Part shown: in pieces, positions 1 through 9,112 of the stretch
Numbering within the stretch: the stretch's first letter is position 1
Layout of the letters: each line of letters starts with the position of its first letter
Source: Candidatus Bariatricus faecipullorum
Lineage (GTDB): Bacteria > Bacillota > Clostridia > Lachnospirales > Lachnospiraceae
DNA: 64,000 nucleotides
NCBI GenBank assembly: GCA_019118525.1
Contig: DWYV01000067.1
Location: forward strand, 52,369-116,368
Direction: 5' to 3'
Program-made: the position numbers and the translations under genes
The notes under the pieces: generated by a model
Told to the model about the DNA's origin: nothing
The model's database searches: none
The model's input: only the letters and a program-made list of their open reading frames with translations

Positions 1-27
1 GCAACAAAGAGTTCGCCGGTCAGAACG

Positions 28-1347
28 TCAGGATTCAAAAAAGCTCATAAAGACGGCAAAGCTGTCTTTTCCTGCCTCCCAGGACAGCACCCCGCCGTAC
101 TTTTCCACAATCCGCCTTACACTTTTCATCCCATAGCCGTGAAGGCCGCCTTTCTTGGTAGTCGGCAGCTTCCCGTTTTTCTCTTTTGGTCTCTCCCCGA
201 TACTGTTCCCCACTTCCAGGAACAGCATCTGATTCTTTTTCTCAATCCGGACCCGAATCCACTTTTCTTCTCCCTCTATCTTTCCGCAGGCCTCCATGGC
301 ATTGTCCAGCAGATTTCCGAAAAGGGCACACCCTTCCCGCTGGGAAAAAGGAAAGGCCGGAATCAGCTCCGCCTGCACAGTCACTGCAATCCCTGCCCGT
401 TCCGCCTCTTCTTTTTTCTGCTGAAGGACCAGATCCCAGAGGGTATTCTGGGTCCAGACGGTCCGTTTCCGGGAGGCCAGCGCCTGGCTCATGCTGTCCA
501 GATACTGCCGCAGTCCTTCGTAGTCGCCGCTGGCGGCGTATTCCCGCAGCGCCGTAACGTCATGGCGCATATCGTGAACCATACAGCGGTTCTTCTCGAT
601 TTCCTCTTCCAGTCTCTGGTACTTCTGCATCATCAGGTCTTCCTGCATGGCCAGATACTGATTCTCGCTTCTCGTTACCCGGTTATTGAGAAAAAGGATA
701 ATGATAATGCTCAGAACAACCAGGCTTGCCAGGATGGAAAGGCTCATGCCGCCTCCGGCCAGATTATCCTGGCCCAGCATAATGGCTACCATCCTCTGGT
801 AGTACTGCCACAGAAGAATTACCAGCGCGGCGGCGGTTCCGGCCAGCACCAGGCGATACTCCTCTTCCGGAATCTTTCCTCTCCATTTTTTCCCCAGAAT
901 CAGCACCGGCAGGGCCAGGACCAGCCGGGAAACCAGATAAATCCCTGCCTGCCAGAACAGCCCCTCCCCGGTAAAGACCTTTTCCAGAAAAGCTTCCCCC
1001 AGCAGGGGCATACTGGCAAAGGCCAGCACAAAATCCAGCAGAGCCTGTACCGAATACCAGGAAAAAATTACGGAGGCAGTCATCAGCAGATGTCCCCGCT
1101 TTACTACCGCCCCGCAGACAAAATGAATCCCGGCCGCCGCCAGGAACACCAGCGGAGAGAAAAACATCCGCATCCGGTTTCCGCTCAGTAAGGCGCCGAG
1201 AAGCACGAGACTTCCTGCAATCAGTTTTCTGTCTTCAGGGTTCTGTTTTTCCTTCCCCGGCAGGACACAGAAAAGAACATACCAGCCAAGGCCCGCCTCC
1301 CCGCAGGCCAGCAGCATCTGCAGGGCCAGGGCCGCCCACCGGCTCAT
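28..1347 (-). CDS. GHKL (AgrC/ComD-type) sensor histidine kinase
   Basis: This is a membrane sensor kinase of 439 residues. Several hydrophobic segments cover roughly residues 5-225. A short coiled-coil linker (about 225-255) follows, then the phosphoacceptor box with HDMRHD (His258/His262). The ATPase domain has the N-box NLLDNAMEAC and a C-terminal GYGMKSVRRIVEKYGG. The HDxRHD box and the absence of HAMP or PAS domains place it in the HPK10/AgrC class, which usually senses peptides (family knowledge). Its ATG overlaps the stop of the upstream LytTR regulator by 4 bp, so the two are translationally coupled. It is the last gene of a permease-ATPase-regulator-kinase operon, so the transporter and sensor probably serve one peptide response. 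The ligand cannot be read from the sequence. Confidence 0.88.
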   Translation of the reverse strand: MSRWAALALQMLLACGEAGLGWYVLFCVLPGKEKQNPEDRKLIAGSLVLLGALLSGNRMRMFFSPLVFLAAAGIHFVCGAVVKRGHLLMTASVIFSWYSVQALLDFVLAFASMPLLGEAFLEKVFTGEGLFWQAGIYLVSRLVLALPVLILGKKWRGKIPEEEYRLVLAGTAAALVILLWQYYQRMVAIMLGQDNLAGGGMSLSILASLVVLSIIIILFLNNRVTRSENQYLAMQEDLMMQKYQRLEEEIEKNRCMVHDMRHDVTALREYAASGDYEGLRQYLDSMSQALASRKRTVWTQNTLWDLVLQQKKEEAERAGIAVTVQAELIPAFPFSQREGCALFGNLLDNAMEACGKIEGEEKWIRVRIEKKNQMLFLEVGNSIGERPKEKNGKLPTTKKGGLHGYGMKSVRRIVEKYGGVLSWEAGKDSFAVFMSFFES

Positions 1348-2057
1348 TCTTCTCTCCTCCAGTACAGATTCATCTGCTGTTTTACCCGGTTCAGACGAAT
1401 CCGGCTGATTTTAATCCGTTCTCCGTCATCCAGACAGATTTCCGCTCCATCCAGCTTCTGAATATGCTCCACATTTACCAGGATACCCCGTTCTGCCTGG
1501 ATAAAACGGCTCTCATCCAGCTTCCGGATGACCGCCTCCAGGGAAGTCCGCTCCCGATAGGTCTGGTTCTTTGTCACAAATTGCACATATTTTCCCGCTT
1601 TTTCTTTACTGATGACCAGAATATCCCTGTAGTATACCTTTTCCTGGTGACTGCTATTTCCCGTAATGCGGTACTGCTGCTCCTCCTCTTCCAGCTTCCG
1701 GGCGATTTTTCCCAGAATCCGGGGGAGCCGTTCCTCCATCTGGTCTTTCAGTACATACTGGTAAGCATCCAGCGTATAGCTCTCCATGGCATACTCCGGA
1801 TGGGCCGTCAGGTAAATCAGACGAATCTCCGGACAGGTTTTCCGGATTATCTGGCCCAGGCGGATTCCATCCATTTCTTTTTCTTCCATCTCAATATCTG
1901 CCAGCACCACATCCGGTTTTTCCTCCAGCTTCAAAGCGTCCAGAAACGCTTCCCCAGAGCCAAAACAGCGTACTTCTCCGACCCCCGGTATCCGGCCCAG
2001 AAATCCTGGCAGCCTCTCCCGCATTCTCTGGTCGTCGTCTACCACTGCAATCTTCAC
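1344..2057 (-). CDS. LytTR-family response regulator (AgrA-like)
   Basis: A two-domain regulator of 237 residues. The receiver domain (about 1-125) has the acidic triad near the N-terminus (VVDDDQ) and the phosphoacceptor in VVLADIE (Asp54). The C-terminal LytTR DNA-binding domain (about 137-235) contains YYRDILVI, FIQAERGILVNVEHI and the closing IRLNRVKQQM. LytTR regulators normally bind pairs of imperfect direct repeats ahead of their targets (family knowledge); I did not identify such repeats here. It is coupled to the GHKL kinase by a 4-bp overlap and lies 18 bp after the ABC ATPase gene. Confidence 0.9.
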   Translation of the reverse strand: MKIAVVDDDQRMRERLPGFLGRIPGVGEVRCFGSGEAFLDALKLEEKPDVVLADIEMEEKEMDGIRLGQIIRKTCPEIRLIYLTAHPEYAMESYTLDAYQYVLKDQMEERLPRILGKIARKLEEEEQQYRITGNSSHQEKVYYRDILVISKEKAGKYVQFVTKNQTYRERTSLEAVIRKLDESRFIQAERGILVNVEHIQKLDGAEICLDDGERIKISRIRLNRVKQQMNLYWRREE

Positions 2058-2075
2058 GGGCTTTTCCCCCTTTTC

Positions 2076-2828
2076 TTACAGATCCGCCATCCGTCCAATA
2101 ATCTCCTGGTAGAAGTCCTCCCGGCTTTCCCCTTGTGTGAGGGTATCCAGAATCACCCCGTCCTTTAAAAGGATAATCCGGCTGCAGCAGCTTGCCATCT
2201 GCGGGTCATGGGTCACCATAACGATAGTTTTCCCCAGTTCCCGATTGATTTTCATCAGAGAGTCAATTACGATTTTTCCCGACTTGGAATCCAGGTTCCC
2301 CGTGGGCTCATCGGCCAGAATGACGTCCGGGTCGTTAATCAGCGCCCGGCAGACAGCTACCCTCTGTTTCTCGCCGCCGGAGAGTTCATAAGGATTTTTC
2401 TTCAGCAGATGGTCAATCTGGAACTGTTCCGCGTATTTTCTGGCTGCCTCTGTCATGACCTCCACTTTTTCCTTTCCCAGAATCATGGGAAGCATGATGT
2501 TTTCTTCCACGGAAAGGCTGTCCATCAGATAGAAATCCTGAAATACAAAGCCTATCTGTTCCCGCCGGATGTCCGCCAGGTCATCCCCGTAAAGCCCGCT
2601 GGTGTCTTTTTCCATGAAGCGGACGGTTCCGGCAGTCTGCTTGTCAATCATTCCCAGCACCTTCAGAAGGGTCGTTTTTCCACAGCCGGATTTCCCCATA
2701 ATCCCCACGAATTCCCCCTCTTCCACAGAAAAATTCAGTCCTTTCAGCACCTTGATATCGTCATCGCTCTTTTTCAGGGCGGACTTCTGATAATTCCGGA
2801 CCAGATTCTCTACTTCCAGTACATGCAT
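2076..2828 (-). CDS. ABC transporter ATP-binding protein (BceA/MacB type)
   Basis: The nucleotide-binding subunit (250 aa) of an FtsX-type ABC transporter. Walker A is GKSGCGKTT (about 45-53), the Q-loop lies in GFVFQDFYLMD, the signature is LSGGEKQR and Walker B is VILADEPTGNLD, followed by the H-loop VMVTHD. These match the BceA/LolD/MacB family, which powers mechanotransmission or peptide-antibiotic resistance rather than simple import. The ATG is preceded by AAGGGGG and lies inside the 3' end of the permease frame (68-bp overlap). The order is permease first, then ATPase; most BceAB loci have ATPase first. Confidence 0.92.
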   Translation of the reverse strand: MHVLEVENLVRNYQKSALKKSDDDIKVLKGLNFSVEEGEFVGIMGKSGCGKTTLLKVLGMIDKQTAGTVRFMEKDTSGLYGDDLADIRREQIGFVFQDFYLMDSLSVEENIMLPMILGKEKVEVMTEAARKYAEQFQIDHLLKKNPYELSGGEKQRVAVCRALINDPDVILADEPTGNLDSKSGKIVIDSLMKINRELGKTIVMVTHDPQMASCCSRIILLKDGVILDTLTQGESREDFYQEIIGRMADL

Positions 2829-4758
2829 GGTGTTTTCCCCCTTTTCCCAGTCTTTTTAAAATATAATTGGCAAACAGCCGCTGTATCAGCATATCCGCCA
2901 GTATATACGCCACAATGATTCCCAGCCAGTACCACCAGAATTCCCGGTGAAGCAGCGCCGCCTCTTTTTTCAGGCGGTACAGAAAAATGCCCAGATAAAG
3001 AACTGCCATGACAAGGCAGCTTCCCAGGGCAACCCGGGAAAGCATCCCCGTTTCAAACCGGATAAGTCTGCACTGCTCCTTTTTCTTCATTCCCATACAG
3101 TTCAGAAACGTATAGCGTCTCCTGTAGGAATCCAGTTCTGTCAAAATCCGGATTCCCGTAATGAAAAATCCGCTTGCGAACAGAGCCGCCAGAAGAAGCA
3201 GCTTACTTACCAGACTGAACAGAAGTCGCATTTCCTGGCCGTGCAGAAAATCTTCCGTATGGTAAAGTGCCTGCCCTTTTCCACTGGATTTCAGCAGCTC
3301 CATGGCTTTCTCCCCGTTTCCGTCCTGGAAATCAAACAGCGTCAGCACAGTGGCCTCTCTTGTATCTTCTTTTACCAGTTTCTGCTGCCGTTCAAATTCT
3401 TCCCCCGACATCACTATCAGATTTTCATGCCACCGGTCAATGGAATACTGACCGATGACACTCTCTGTAATGATTTCCTGGATATCATAGAGATACTCCG
3501 GATCCCGGATATCAATTATACCGGTGCCCCGGTCCTTCTCTCTGCCAGTATACAGAAAAAAATAGGCATTCTGATAACTTTCATCCTCTATCCGGGTCTC
3601 CTCTGTAAAATCCTGGTCTTCAATTCCCACCAGAATTTCCCTGCCTTCCAGATGTACCTGCTTTCCGCCCAGCCTTTCATAGGAACCGGCGGAGATACCA
3701 ATATGTTCCGCCCCGTACCGGGTGGTCATGCGCACCATGGGGCAGGTTCTGATTTCACAGTCACTGATTTCTTTTATCTGTTCCGTCAGTTCCTGGTCTT
3801 CCTCCCGGGCAAGCCACACTGCGTCATAAGGATAGTTTTCCCGGTACCTGTCCAGCGGAAGAACCGATGCCGTCTCCACCGTCAGGTAGGTCAGTGCAAA
3901 AAAGTGAAGGACCAGCAGCATCAGCAGAACCAGCAGACTGTTCTGATAGTGGCTGTACAGCTGATTCAGTTTCAGGATGTTTCGAAGATAAAAATGCTTC
4001 CTCTTCCGCAGCGCTCCCAGAATCAGGGCAAGTCCAAAATATACAAGGAGAAAAAGCCCGGCTATCCAGAAGACGTGGGACCATACATATCCTTTGTCGG
4101 AGCTCTGGTAGTAATAAAGGGCAAACGCAGTCAGGCCCGCTCCGGCCAGGGCCGGCAGTATCCAGCCCTTTCCTGCGGGGCGTTTTTCCACCCGCTCTCC
4201 CTCCATGGCCAGTCCGCTCAGGTCCCGTTCCTCCATCCAGACCATCAGTCCTATAAATACCACCGCCATCAGAGCCAGTCCCAGAATGCATACATTCCGG
4301 TATATCTCCGGACAGACGGCAGTCACGGTAAGGAATTCGGAATCCAGCCGTTTCAGCACCCACTGGGTCCCGTAAAGCAGAAGCTGCCCTGCCGCCAGAC
4401 CTGCTGCCAGCGATGCGGCGCATCCTGTGCAGTACTCCAGAAGGAGCAGAAAAAAAGAGCTTCTTTTCTTCATACCAAGTATGACAAACATACTGTAATC
4501 CTTAATCCGCAGACGGACATAGTGCTGCATGGCATAAATCATCAGAAACACGGTGATAAAAACCATCAGCCCCGCAGCCACCTGGAAATCAAACTTCAGC
4601 GCCTCCGCGGTAACCTCATCATTCACCGCTTTTTTCACAATATCGTTCATTCCCCAGAATACAAACAGCTCTGCAATCGCGATAATACTGCTGGTAAAAA
4701 ACAGCACATAGTTTTTCAGGTTGCTCCTGAAATTTTTTAAAATAATATGAAACAGCAC
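2761..4758 (-). CDS. FtsX-family ABC permease (BceB-like)
   Basis: A large permease of about 665 residues. I chose the GTG at 4758 because GGGAGG lies about 8 nt upstream and the family N-terminus (FHIILKNFRSNLKNYVLFF) follows; the frame stays open upstream but that part has no family features. One transmembrane helix, a cytoplasmic loop, helices around the first FtsX core, a long extracytoplasmic domain in the second half, and C-terminal helices fit the BceB/VraG architecture. The frame runs 68 bp into the ATPase gene, giving a charged tail after the last helix (YILKRLGKGGKHH). It is the first gene of the four-gene operon. The substrate is unknown; peptide-antibiotic sensing or export is likely from family and context. 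Confidence 0.85.
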   Translation of the reverse strand: MLFHIILKNFRSNLKNYVLFFTSSIIAIAELFVFWGMNDIVKKAVNDEVTAEALKFDFQVAAGLMVFITVFLMIYAMQHYVRLRIKDYSMFVILGMKKRSSFFLLLLEYCTGCAASLAAGLAAGQLLLYGTQWVLKRLDSEFLTVTAVCPEIYRNVCILGLALMAVVFIGLMVWMEERDLSGLAMEGERVEKRPAGKGWILPALAGAGLTAFALYYYQSSDKGYVWSHVFWIAGLFLLVYFGLALILGALRKRKHFYLRNILKLNQLYSHYQNSLLVLLMLLVLHFFALTYLTVETASVLPLDRYRENYPYDAVWLAREEDQELTEQIKEISDCEIRTCPMVRMTTRYGAEHIGISAGSYERLGGKQVHLEGREILVGIEDQDFTEETRIEDESYQNAYFFLYTGREKDRGTGIIDIRDPEYLYDIQEIITESVIGQYSIDRWHENLIVMSGEEFERQQKLVKEDTREATVLTLFDFQDGNGEKAMELLKSSGKGQALYHTEDFLHGQEMRLLFSLVSKLLLLAALFASGFFITGIRILTELDSYRRRYTFLNCMGMKKKEQCRLIRFETGMLSRVALGSCLVMAVLYLGIFLYRLKKEAALLHREFWWYWLGIIVAYILADMLIQRLFANYILKRLGKGGKHHACTGSRESGPELSEVRPEKER

Positions 4759-4873
4759 ATCCCGGCCTCCCCTCTTTTTCCTTCTGGTTCCAGTATAGCA
4801 ACCTTCCGGTTTTCCCGCATCAGGGTGGCCATAATGTGCTGTTTTCTGGCCATGAATGGTTCCGGCCGTTTCC

Positions 4874-5458
4874 TTAATTCTGTTCGCGAAATACGATTTT
4901 TCCGGTCTTCCATTCCATGTCGTCCACAATGGCCAGAGACTCCAGCTGGTATCCCAGGTTCCGAATCATCCGCCCTCCGGGCTGGAAGCCTTTTTCAATC
5001 GCAATACCGATTCCTTCCACTGTGGCGCCTGCGGACTGGACAAGCTGAATCAGTCCCTGGAGGGCACAGCCGTTGGCAAGGAAATCGTCAATCAGCAGGA
5101 TATGGTCATTCTCGTTCAGAAACTTCTGCGCCACAATGACCTGATTTTTGCATTTATGGGTGAAAGACTCCACTTCCGCCACATACATCTCCCCGTCCAG
5201 GTTAATGCTCTGGGTCTTCTTTGCAAATACTACCGGCACGCCGAAATGCTGGGCCACAATGCAGGCAATACCGATTCCGGAGGCCTCCACCGTCAGAATT
5301 TTGTTGATATTCTTTCCTTCAAACCGTTTTTTAAATTCTTTTCCCATCTCGTTAAACAGCTCAATGTCCATCTGGTGATTCAGAAAGCTGTCTACTTTCA
5401 GTACATTCCCCTCCTTGACGATGCCGTCTTTCAGGATCCGTTCCTCTAAAAAGTTCAT
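4874..5458 (-). CDS. xpt: Xanthine phosphoribosyltransferase
   Basis: Converts xanthine and PRPP to XMP in purine salvage; cytoplasmic. The 194 residues match the Xpt family end to end: the N-terminus [20 protein letters not shown], the dinucleotide VEASGIG, and the PRPP-binding motif [14 protein letters not shown] near residue 125. The start has AGAGGG upstream and follows the DUF4129 gene by 24 bp, so it appears to be the last gene of the MoxR/DUF58 operon. Xpt genes in Firmicutes usually have a guanine/xanthine riboswitch, but the 24-bp gap leaves no room for one. Confidence 0.95.
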   Translation of the reverse strand: MNFLEERILKDGIVKEGNVLKVDSFLNHQMDIELFNEMGKEFKKRFEGKNINKILTVEASGIGIACIVAQHFGVPVVFAKKTQSINLDGEMYVAEVESFTHKCKNQVIVAQKFLNENDHILLIDDFLANGCALQGLIQLVQSAGATVEGIGIAIEKGFQPGGRMIRNLGYQLESLAIVDDMEWKTGKIVFREQN

Positions 5459-5482
5459 CTTTATCCCTCTTTCCCCGGTGTC

Positions 5483-6007
5483 TTACCAGATTTCCTTCAT
5501 CATAACATATTTACACTTCTGTATCCACCTCATATGGGAATAAAAATGAGCTTCTGTATCCCTATATACATGATATACCTGCTCTTTTTCCTCTTCGGTC
5601 ACCGGCCTGCGGCCAAAAGAGGCCTGACTGACCGTATCCGCCATGTTCTGAATCCGCTCCGGTTCCAGCCAGGGCAGGGCTTTTTCCGCCTGTTTTACAA
5701 AATCTTCTTCCACGCCGGTCATGCCTTCCAGAAGGTGATGCCTTTGTACCAGGCGCAGAAATTCCCCGAAATAGTAGCGGCAGTCCTTCTTCACGTTTCC
5801 TCTGCGCCACCGGCGCCAGAATATCCAGCCTGCCAGGGCGGCCAGAAGGAGAACCGCGGCCGTCCGGGGAAGCCAGGAGGGTATCTCAAAATCTGCGGCC
5901 TGCCAGACTGTCTGTGCATCCTCCCCGGCGCGCTCCTCTTCCTCCGGCGTCTCCTGTGTCTCTTCCTGGCCTGCCGTACTTTCCTGAATCCGGGCCGCCA
6001 GATTCAT
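5483..6007 (-). CDS. DUF4129-like single-pass membrane protein
   Basis: About 174 residues from the ATG at 6007, which shares an ATGA overlap with the stop of the DUF58 gene. ATGs at 6025 and 6082 are in frame, but the last would overlap DUF58 by 76 bp. One transmembrane segment (PRTAAVLLLAALAGWIFW) is followed by a basic stretch and a cytoplasmic domain, including RLVQRHHLLEG and FGRRPVTEEEKEQVYHVYRD, that resembles the C-terminal DUF4129 part of transglutaminase-like membrane proteins. Such proteins usually follow MoxR and DUF58 genes. Here the transglutaminase core is absent, so the protein would be a minimal version. Function unknown. Confidence 0.65.
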   Translation of the reverse strand: MNLAARIQESTAGQEETQETPEEEERAGEDAQTVWQAADFEIPSWLPRTAAVLLLAALAGWIFWRRWRRGNVKKDCRYYFGEFLRLVQRHHLLEGMTGVEEDFVKQAEKALPWLEPERIQNMADTVSQASFGRRPVTEEEKEQVYHVYRDTEAHFYSHMRWIQKCKYVMMKEIW

Positions 6008-7005
6008 CAGACTGGACCCGTCCATTCCAGGGGAAATTCCGCGCTCTGCGGCAGTTCCGGTTTTTCTCCCTTTTCTCTCCATGCCTGCTCCGACTCATAC
6101 AGGCAGGTCAGCAGAAAGTCCCGCTCCTTTTCCTCCCGCAGCACAGTCTGTATCAGCCCTTCTCCCGGCTTTCCCGGCCAGTATATCACTGCGCCCCGGG
6201 GCAGACGGACCAGAGCCGTAAGCAGGGCGTAAAGAATCTCATAAAACGCGTCCCTGCATTTCTCTTCTTCTGGAAACGGGTTTTCTCTCCGGGGATTTAC
6301 CAGGAGGGCTGTCTGCCCGTCCGGCTCCCGCTCGTATTCTTTTATCCAGTAATTTTCCATCCGGGCGCTGATTTTCCAGTCGATGTCACGAACCGCATCC
6401 CCCGGCCGGTATTCCCGGAACTGCCGGTAGTCATGCCCTTCTTCTCCGGTCTCTCCCGTGCGCTCCTCCCGGTGGTCCCATTCCTGCTGTTCCGAAAGTA
6501 TCTCGCCCTCCGGCCACACCAGGTTTTCCCCCGGAAGGACATATCCTTTCAGTTCGCATCCGCTTTTTTTCCTGCTCCCGAAAATTCCGAAAAAGTCGTA
6601 GACTTTCAGGGAAACTACCTGAACCTTCACAATCCCGCAGTGCTCCGGTTTCAGCCTGCATGGGGCGTCTGTCTTGTCTTCCGCCGGGGCCTGCCCCCAT
6701 ACTCTCCGGTGTCTGGGGGACTCTTCCGGTTCTGTCACCGTCAGGCGCAGCCGGAACAGCCCTGCCGGAAGGCGGCTTGTATTCAAAAGGGAAATCGAAA
6801 AAGACGCCTCTTTTCCTCTGTGAAAAAAAGACGCGGGAACCTGCGGGGAAACCGTCAGATGTTTCCCCAGATAACGGCTCATCAGAAACAGGACCGGCAG
6901 GGCCAGAATTTCTGCCACGGCCAGTACCAGAAGGGACCGGGAGTGATACATCCCGGCAAGATAGTAGGTTATGCACACTGTCAGGAAAAACACCAGTTTT
7001 CTCAT
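6007..7005 (-). CDS. DUF58 domain-containing protein
   Basis: A 332-residue protein with two N-terminal hydrophobic segments (about 3-45) and a C-terminal DUF58 domain recognised by DYRQFREYRPGDAVRDIDW followed by KISARMENYWIKEYERE. DUF58 proteins are vWA-like partners of MoxR AAA+ ATPases (family knowledge), and the MoxR gene directly upstream overlaps by 4 bp. The trio MoxR-DUF58-DUF4129 probably forms one membrane-associated complex of unknown substrate. Confidence 0.9.
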   Translation of the reverse strand: MRKLVFFLTVCITYYLAGMYHSRSLLVLAVAEILALPVLFLMSRYLGKHLTVSPQVPASFFHRGKEASFSISLLNTSRLPAGLFRLRLTVTEPEESPRHRRVWGQAPAEDKTDAPCRLKPEHCGIVKVQVVSLKVYDFFGIFGSRKKSGCELKGYVLPGENLVWPEGEILSEQQEWDHREERTGETGEEGHDYRQFREYRPGDAVRDIDWKISARMENYWIKEYEREPDGQTALLVNPRRENPFPEEEKCRDAFYEILYALLTALVRLPRGAVIYWPGKPGEGLIQTVLREEKERDFLLTCLYESEQAWREKGEKPELPQSAEFPLEWTGPV

Positions 7006-7880
7006 CCGCTTCTCCTCCCCAGAGACGGCGGAACGGCGGCCTGGCAGATTTCCGTCAGAATGGCCTGTTTTTCCCGTCCTTCCATACGGGCTTCTGCCGT
7101 TCTGCGAATCCGGTGAACGGTTACCGGGGCAAACTGTTTCTTCACATCAGCCGGGGTTACATAGTCTCTTCCCCGCATCCAGGCTTCCGCCTTTGCCATC
7201 TTCACCAGCACCGTGGTTGCCCGGGGCGAGGCTCCCCGCTCCAGGGCGGGGTGCTCCCGGGTGGCGCGAATCAGGCCGGTCAGATACCGGCCTACGTCTT
7301 CTTTCAGGTAAACCTGCTGTACCTCTTCCTGAAGGGCCAGGAATTCTTCTTTTCCGATTACCGGATGCAGCCGGTCCGTCTGGGCCTCCGGCAGGAACTG
7401 GGTTCCTGCGGTTCCGGACGGGTTCTGGGTGGCAATGACCAGAAAGGGTTCCGGTACTTCCCGGGTCACGCCTTCCGTGGATACCCGGTGCTCCTCCATA
7501 ACTTCCAGAAGGGCGGACTGGGTCTTGGGCGACGTCCGGTTTATCTCGTCTGCCAGCAGCAGATTGCAGAAGACGCTTCCCGGCTGAAAGACAAACTTTT
7601 CTTCTTCTTTTCTGTAAATGGAAAATCCAGTCAAATCGGAAGGGAGCACATCCGGAGTAAACTGTACCCTCCTGCACTCCAGACCCAGGCTTCTGGAAAA
7701 TGCCATGGCCAGGGTGGTTTTCCCTACCCCTGGAATATCCTCCAGAAGCACGTGGCCGCCGGCCAGAAATGCCAGAAAAACTTCTTCCACTACTTCTGCT
7801 TTTCCCAGAATGACCTGGTTTACCTGCCGAATTACATCTGCGGCTTTTTTCTGACTTTCCCTCATCTGTCTGTCTTTCAT
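7002..7880 (-). CDS. MoxR-family AAA+ ATPase
   Basis: A cytoplasmic ATPase of 292 residues. I chose the ATG at 7880 (MKDRQMRESQ) because GGGAG lies about 7 nt upstream; an ATG at 7907 lacks a comparable site. Walker A is GVGKTTLA, Walker B LLLADEINR, and sensor 1 lies in FLVIATQNP, all typical of MoxR/YeaC proteins. These act as chaperone-like ATPases for vWA/DUF58 partners. The gene lies 48 bp after the aldo/keto reductase and overlaps the DUF58 gene by 4 bp. It may be transcribed from the promoter at 9113-9143. Confidence 0.93.
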   Translation of the reverse strand: MKDRQMRESQKKAADVIRQVNQVILGKAEVVEEVFLAFLAGGHVLLEDIPGVGKTTLAMAFSRSLGLECRRVQFTPDVLPSDLTGFSIYRKEEEKFVFQPGSVFCNLLLADEINRTSPKTQSALLEVMEEHRVSTEGVTREVPEPFLVIATQNPSGTAGTQFLPEAQTDRLHPVIGKEEFLALQEEVQQVYLKEDVGRYLTGLIRATREHPALERGASPRATTVLVKMAKAEAWMRGRDYVTPADVKKQFAPVTVHRIRRTAEARMEGREKQAILTEICQAAVPPSLGRRSG

Positions 7881-7928
7881 GTTCTGCTCCCTTCCTGAAA
7901 TCGGCATATCTGATGGTTCCGGGGCTTC

Positions 7929-9077
7929 CTATGCCCCGAAGATTTCTGCGGCTTCCCGCATGTTCTCTGTCACCTTTACGTGGAACGGACACCGTTTCTC
8001 GCAGGCTTTGCACTGCACGCATTCGGAAGCTTTATGGGGCAGCACCCCGTAGTGCTCCCGCACGGTCTCCGGCATCTCCTTCTGGGCCTTCACCAGATTC
8101 AGAAATTTGGTTACCGCCGCCACATCGATTCCTTTCGGGCAGGGCGCGCAGTGACCGCAGTACATGCAGTGCCCTTCCCAGCTGATTTTCGGCATGGAGG
8201 CAAACGCCGGGGCGTAGTCTTTTTCTTCCTCTGTGGCCGTTTCGTACGCAGTGTTTGCCAGCAGTTCCTGAACGGAATGCACGCCGGACATGATACTTAC
8301 CACGCCCGGTCTTGTCAGGGCGTAATGGAGGCACTGCAGTACGGTCAGTGCGGTTCCCGCCGGGGAAAGGGATGCATCCAGCAGGTCCCCGCCTCCGAAG
8401 GCTTTCATCACGGTGATGCCCACGCCCATCCGCTGACAGACTTCATACAGTTCCTCCCGCTCCGGGTCCATGTTCACCAGCTGATTTTCGTAATTTTTCT
8501 CATCCCAGAGGGCGTTCACATCCTCGCTGGCCGGCTGTAAGTCGTAGCAGGGATTGACGCTGAACAAAAGCACATCGATGTCCCCGCTTTTTACCGCTTC
8601 CAGGGCGACCTGGGGATTGTGGCTGCTCAGCCCCAGAGCCTGGATTTTTCCTGCGGCTTTCAGTCCCTTCGCATAATCCAGAATCCCGTTTTTCTTTACC
8701 GTCTCCCAGTCCTCCAGGGCGTCCACGTAGTGAATCATTCCCACTTCTATGCTGTCCCTCCCCAGCCGGGTCAGCATATCTTCAAAGCCTTCCTTTACTT
8801 CGTCCAGCTTCCGGGTCCGTTTGTACTGGCCGTCCTTCCAGACTGCGCAGAGATGTCCTTCCACGGCGAATCCGCCGCCCAGCTCCTGAAGGGCCCAGCC
8901 AATCCGGGAGCGCAGCTCCGGATCCGGCGCATACATGTCGATGCAGTTGATTCCCTCTTCTTTTGCTCTCTTTAAGATTTCCAGTGTCTCTTCCTTTGTC
9001 TTTTTCACAAAGCCTTCGCAGCCCAGTCCGATTTCGCTGAACTTCAGTCCGGCCCGTTCCAGTTCTCTGTACCTCAT
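7929..9077 (-). CDS. Aldo/keto reductase with C-terminal ferredoxin domain
   Basis: The 382 residues comprise an aldo/keto reductase barrel (about 1-285) with GINCIDMYAPDPELRSRIG and GLSSHNPQVA, and a C-terminal dicluster ferredoxin-like domain with CMYCGHCAPCPKGI and CVQCKACEKRCPF. This fusion is common in anaerobic Firmicutes and is thought to pass electrons between Fe-S clusters and an NAD(P)H- or flavin-linked partner; the substrate is not predictable. In some related proteins the Tyr/Lys/His tetrad is altered, so catalysis should not be assumed. It is transcribed leftward from a MerR-type promoter. Confidence 0.92.
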   Translation of the reverse strand: MRYRELERAGLKFSEIGLGCEGFVKKTKEETLEILKRAKEEGINCIDMYAPDPELRSRIGWALQELGGGFAVEGHLCAVWKDGQYKRTRKLDEVKEGFEDMLTRLGRDSIEVGMIHYVDALEDWETVKKNGILDYAKGLKAAGKIQALGLSSHNPQVALEAVKSGDIDVLLFSVNPCYDLQPASEDVNALWDEKNYENQLVNMDPEREELYEVCQRMGVGITVMKAFGGGDLLDASLSPAGTALTVLQCLHYALTRPGVVSIMSGVHSVQELLANTAYETATEEEKDYAPAFASMPKISWEGHCMYCGHCAPCPKGIDVAAVTKFLNLVKAQKEMPETVREHYGVLPHKASECVQCKACEKRCPFHVKVTENMREAAEIFGA

Positions 9078-9112
9078 GAGTCCCCACTCTCCTTTTTTGT
9101 TGTCTTTTGTCT

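Noticed and set aside
2947..4740. Long open frame (597 codons) on the plus strand
   Set aside because: It lies antisense to the ABC permease, has no ribosome site or family features, and the composition of a frame shadow.
5459..5482. Purine riboswitch ahead of xpt
   Set aside because: Only 24 bp separate xpt from the previous gene and none of the conserved purine-riboswitch loops are present.
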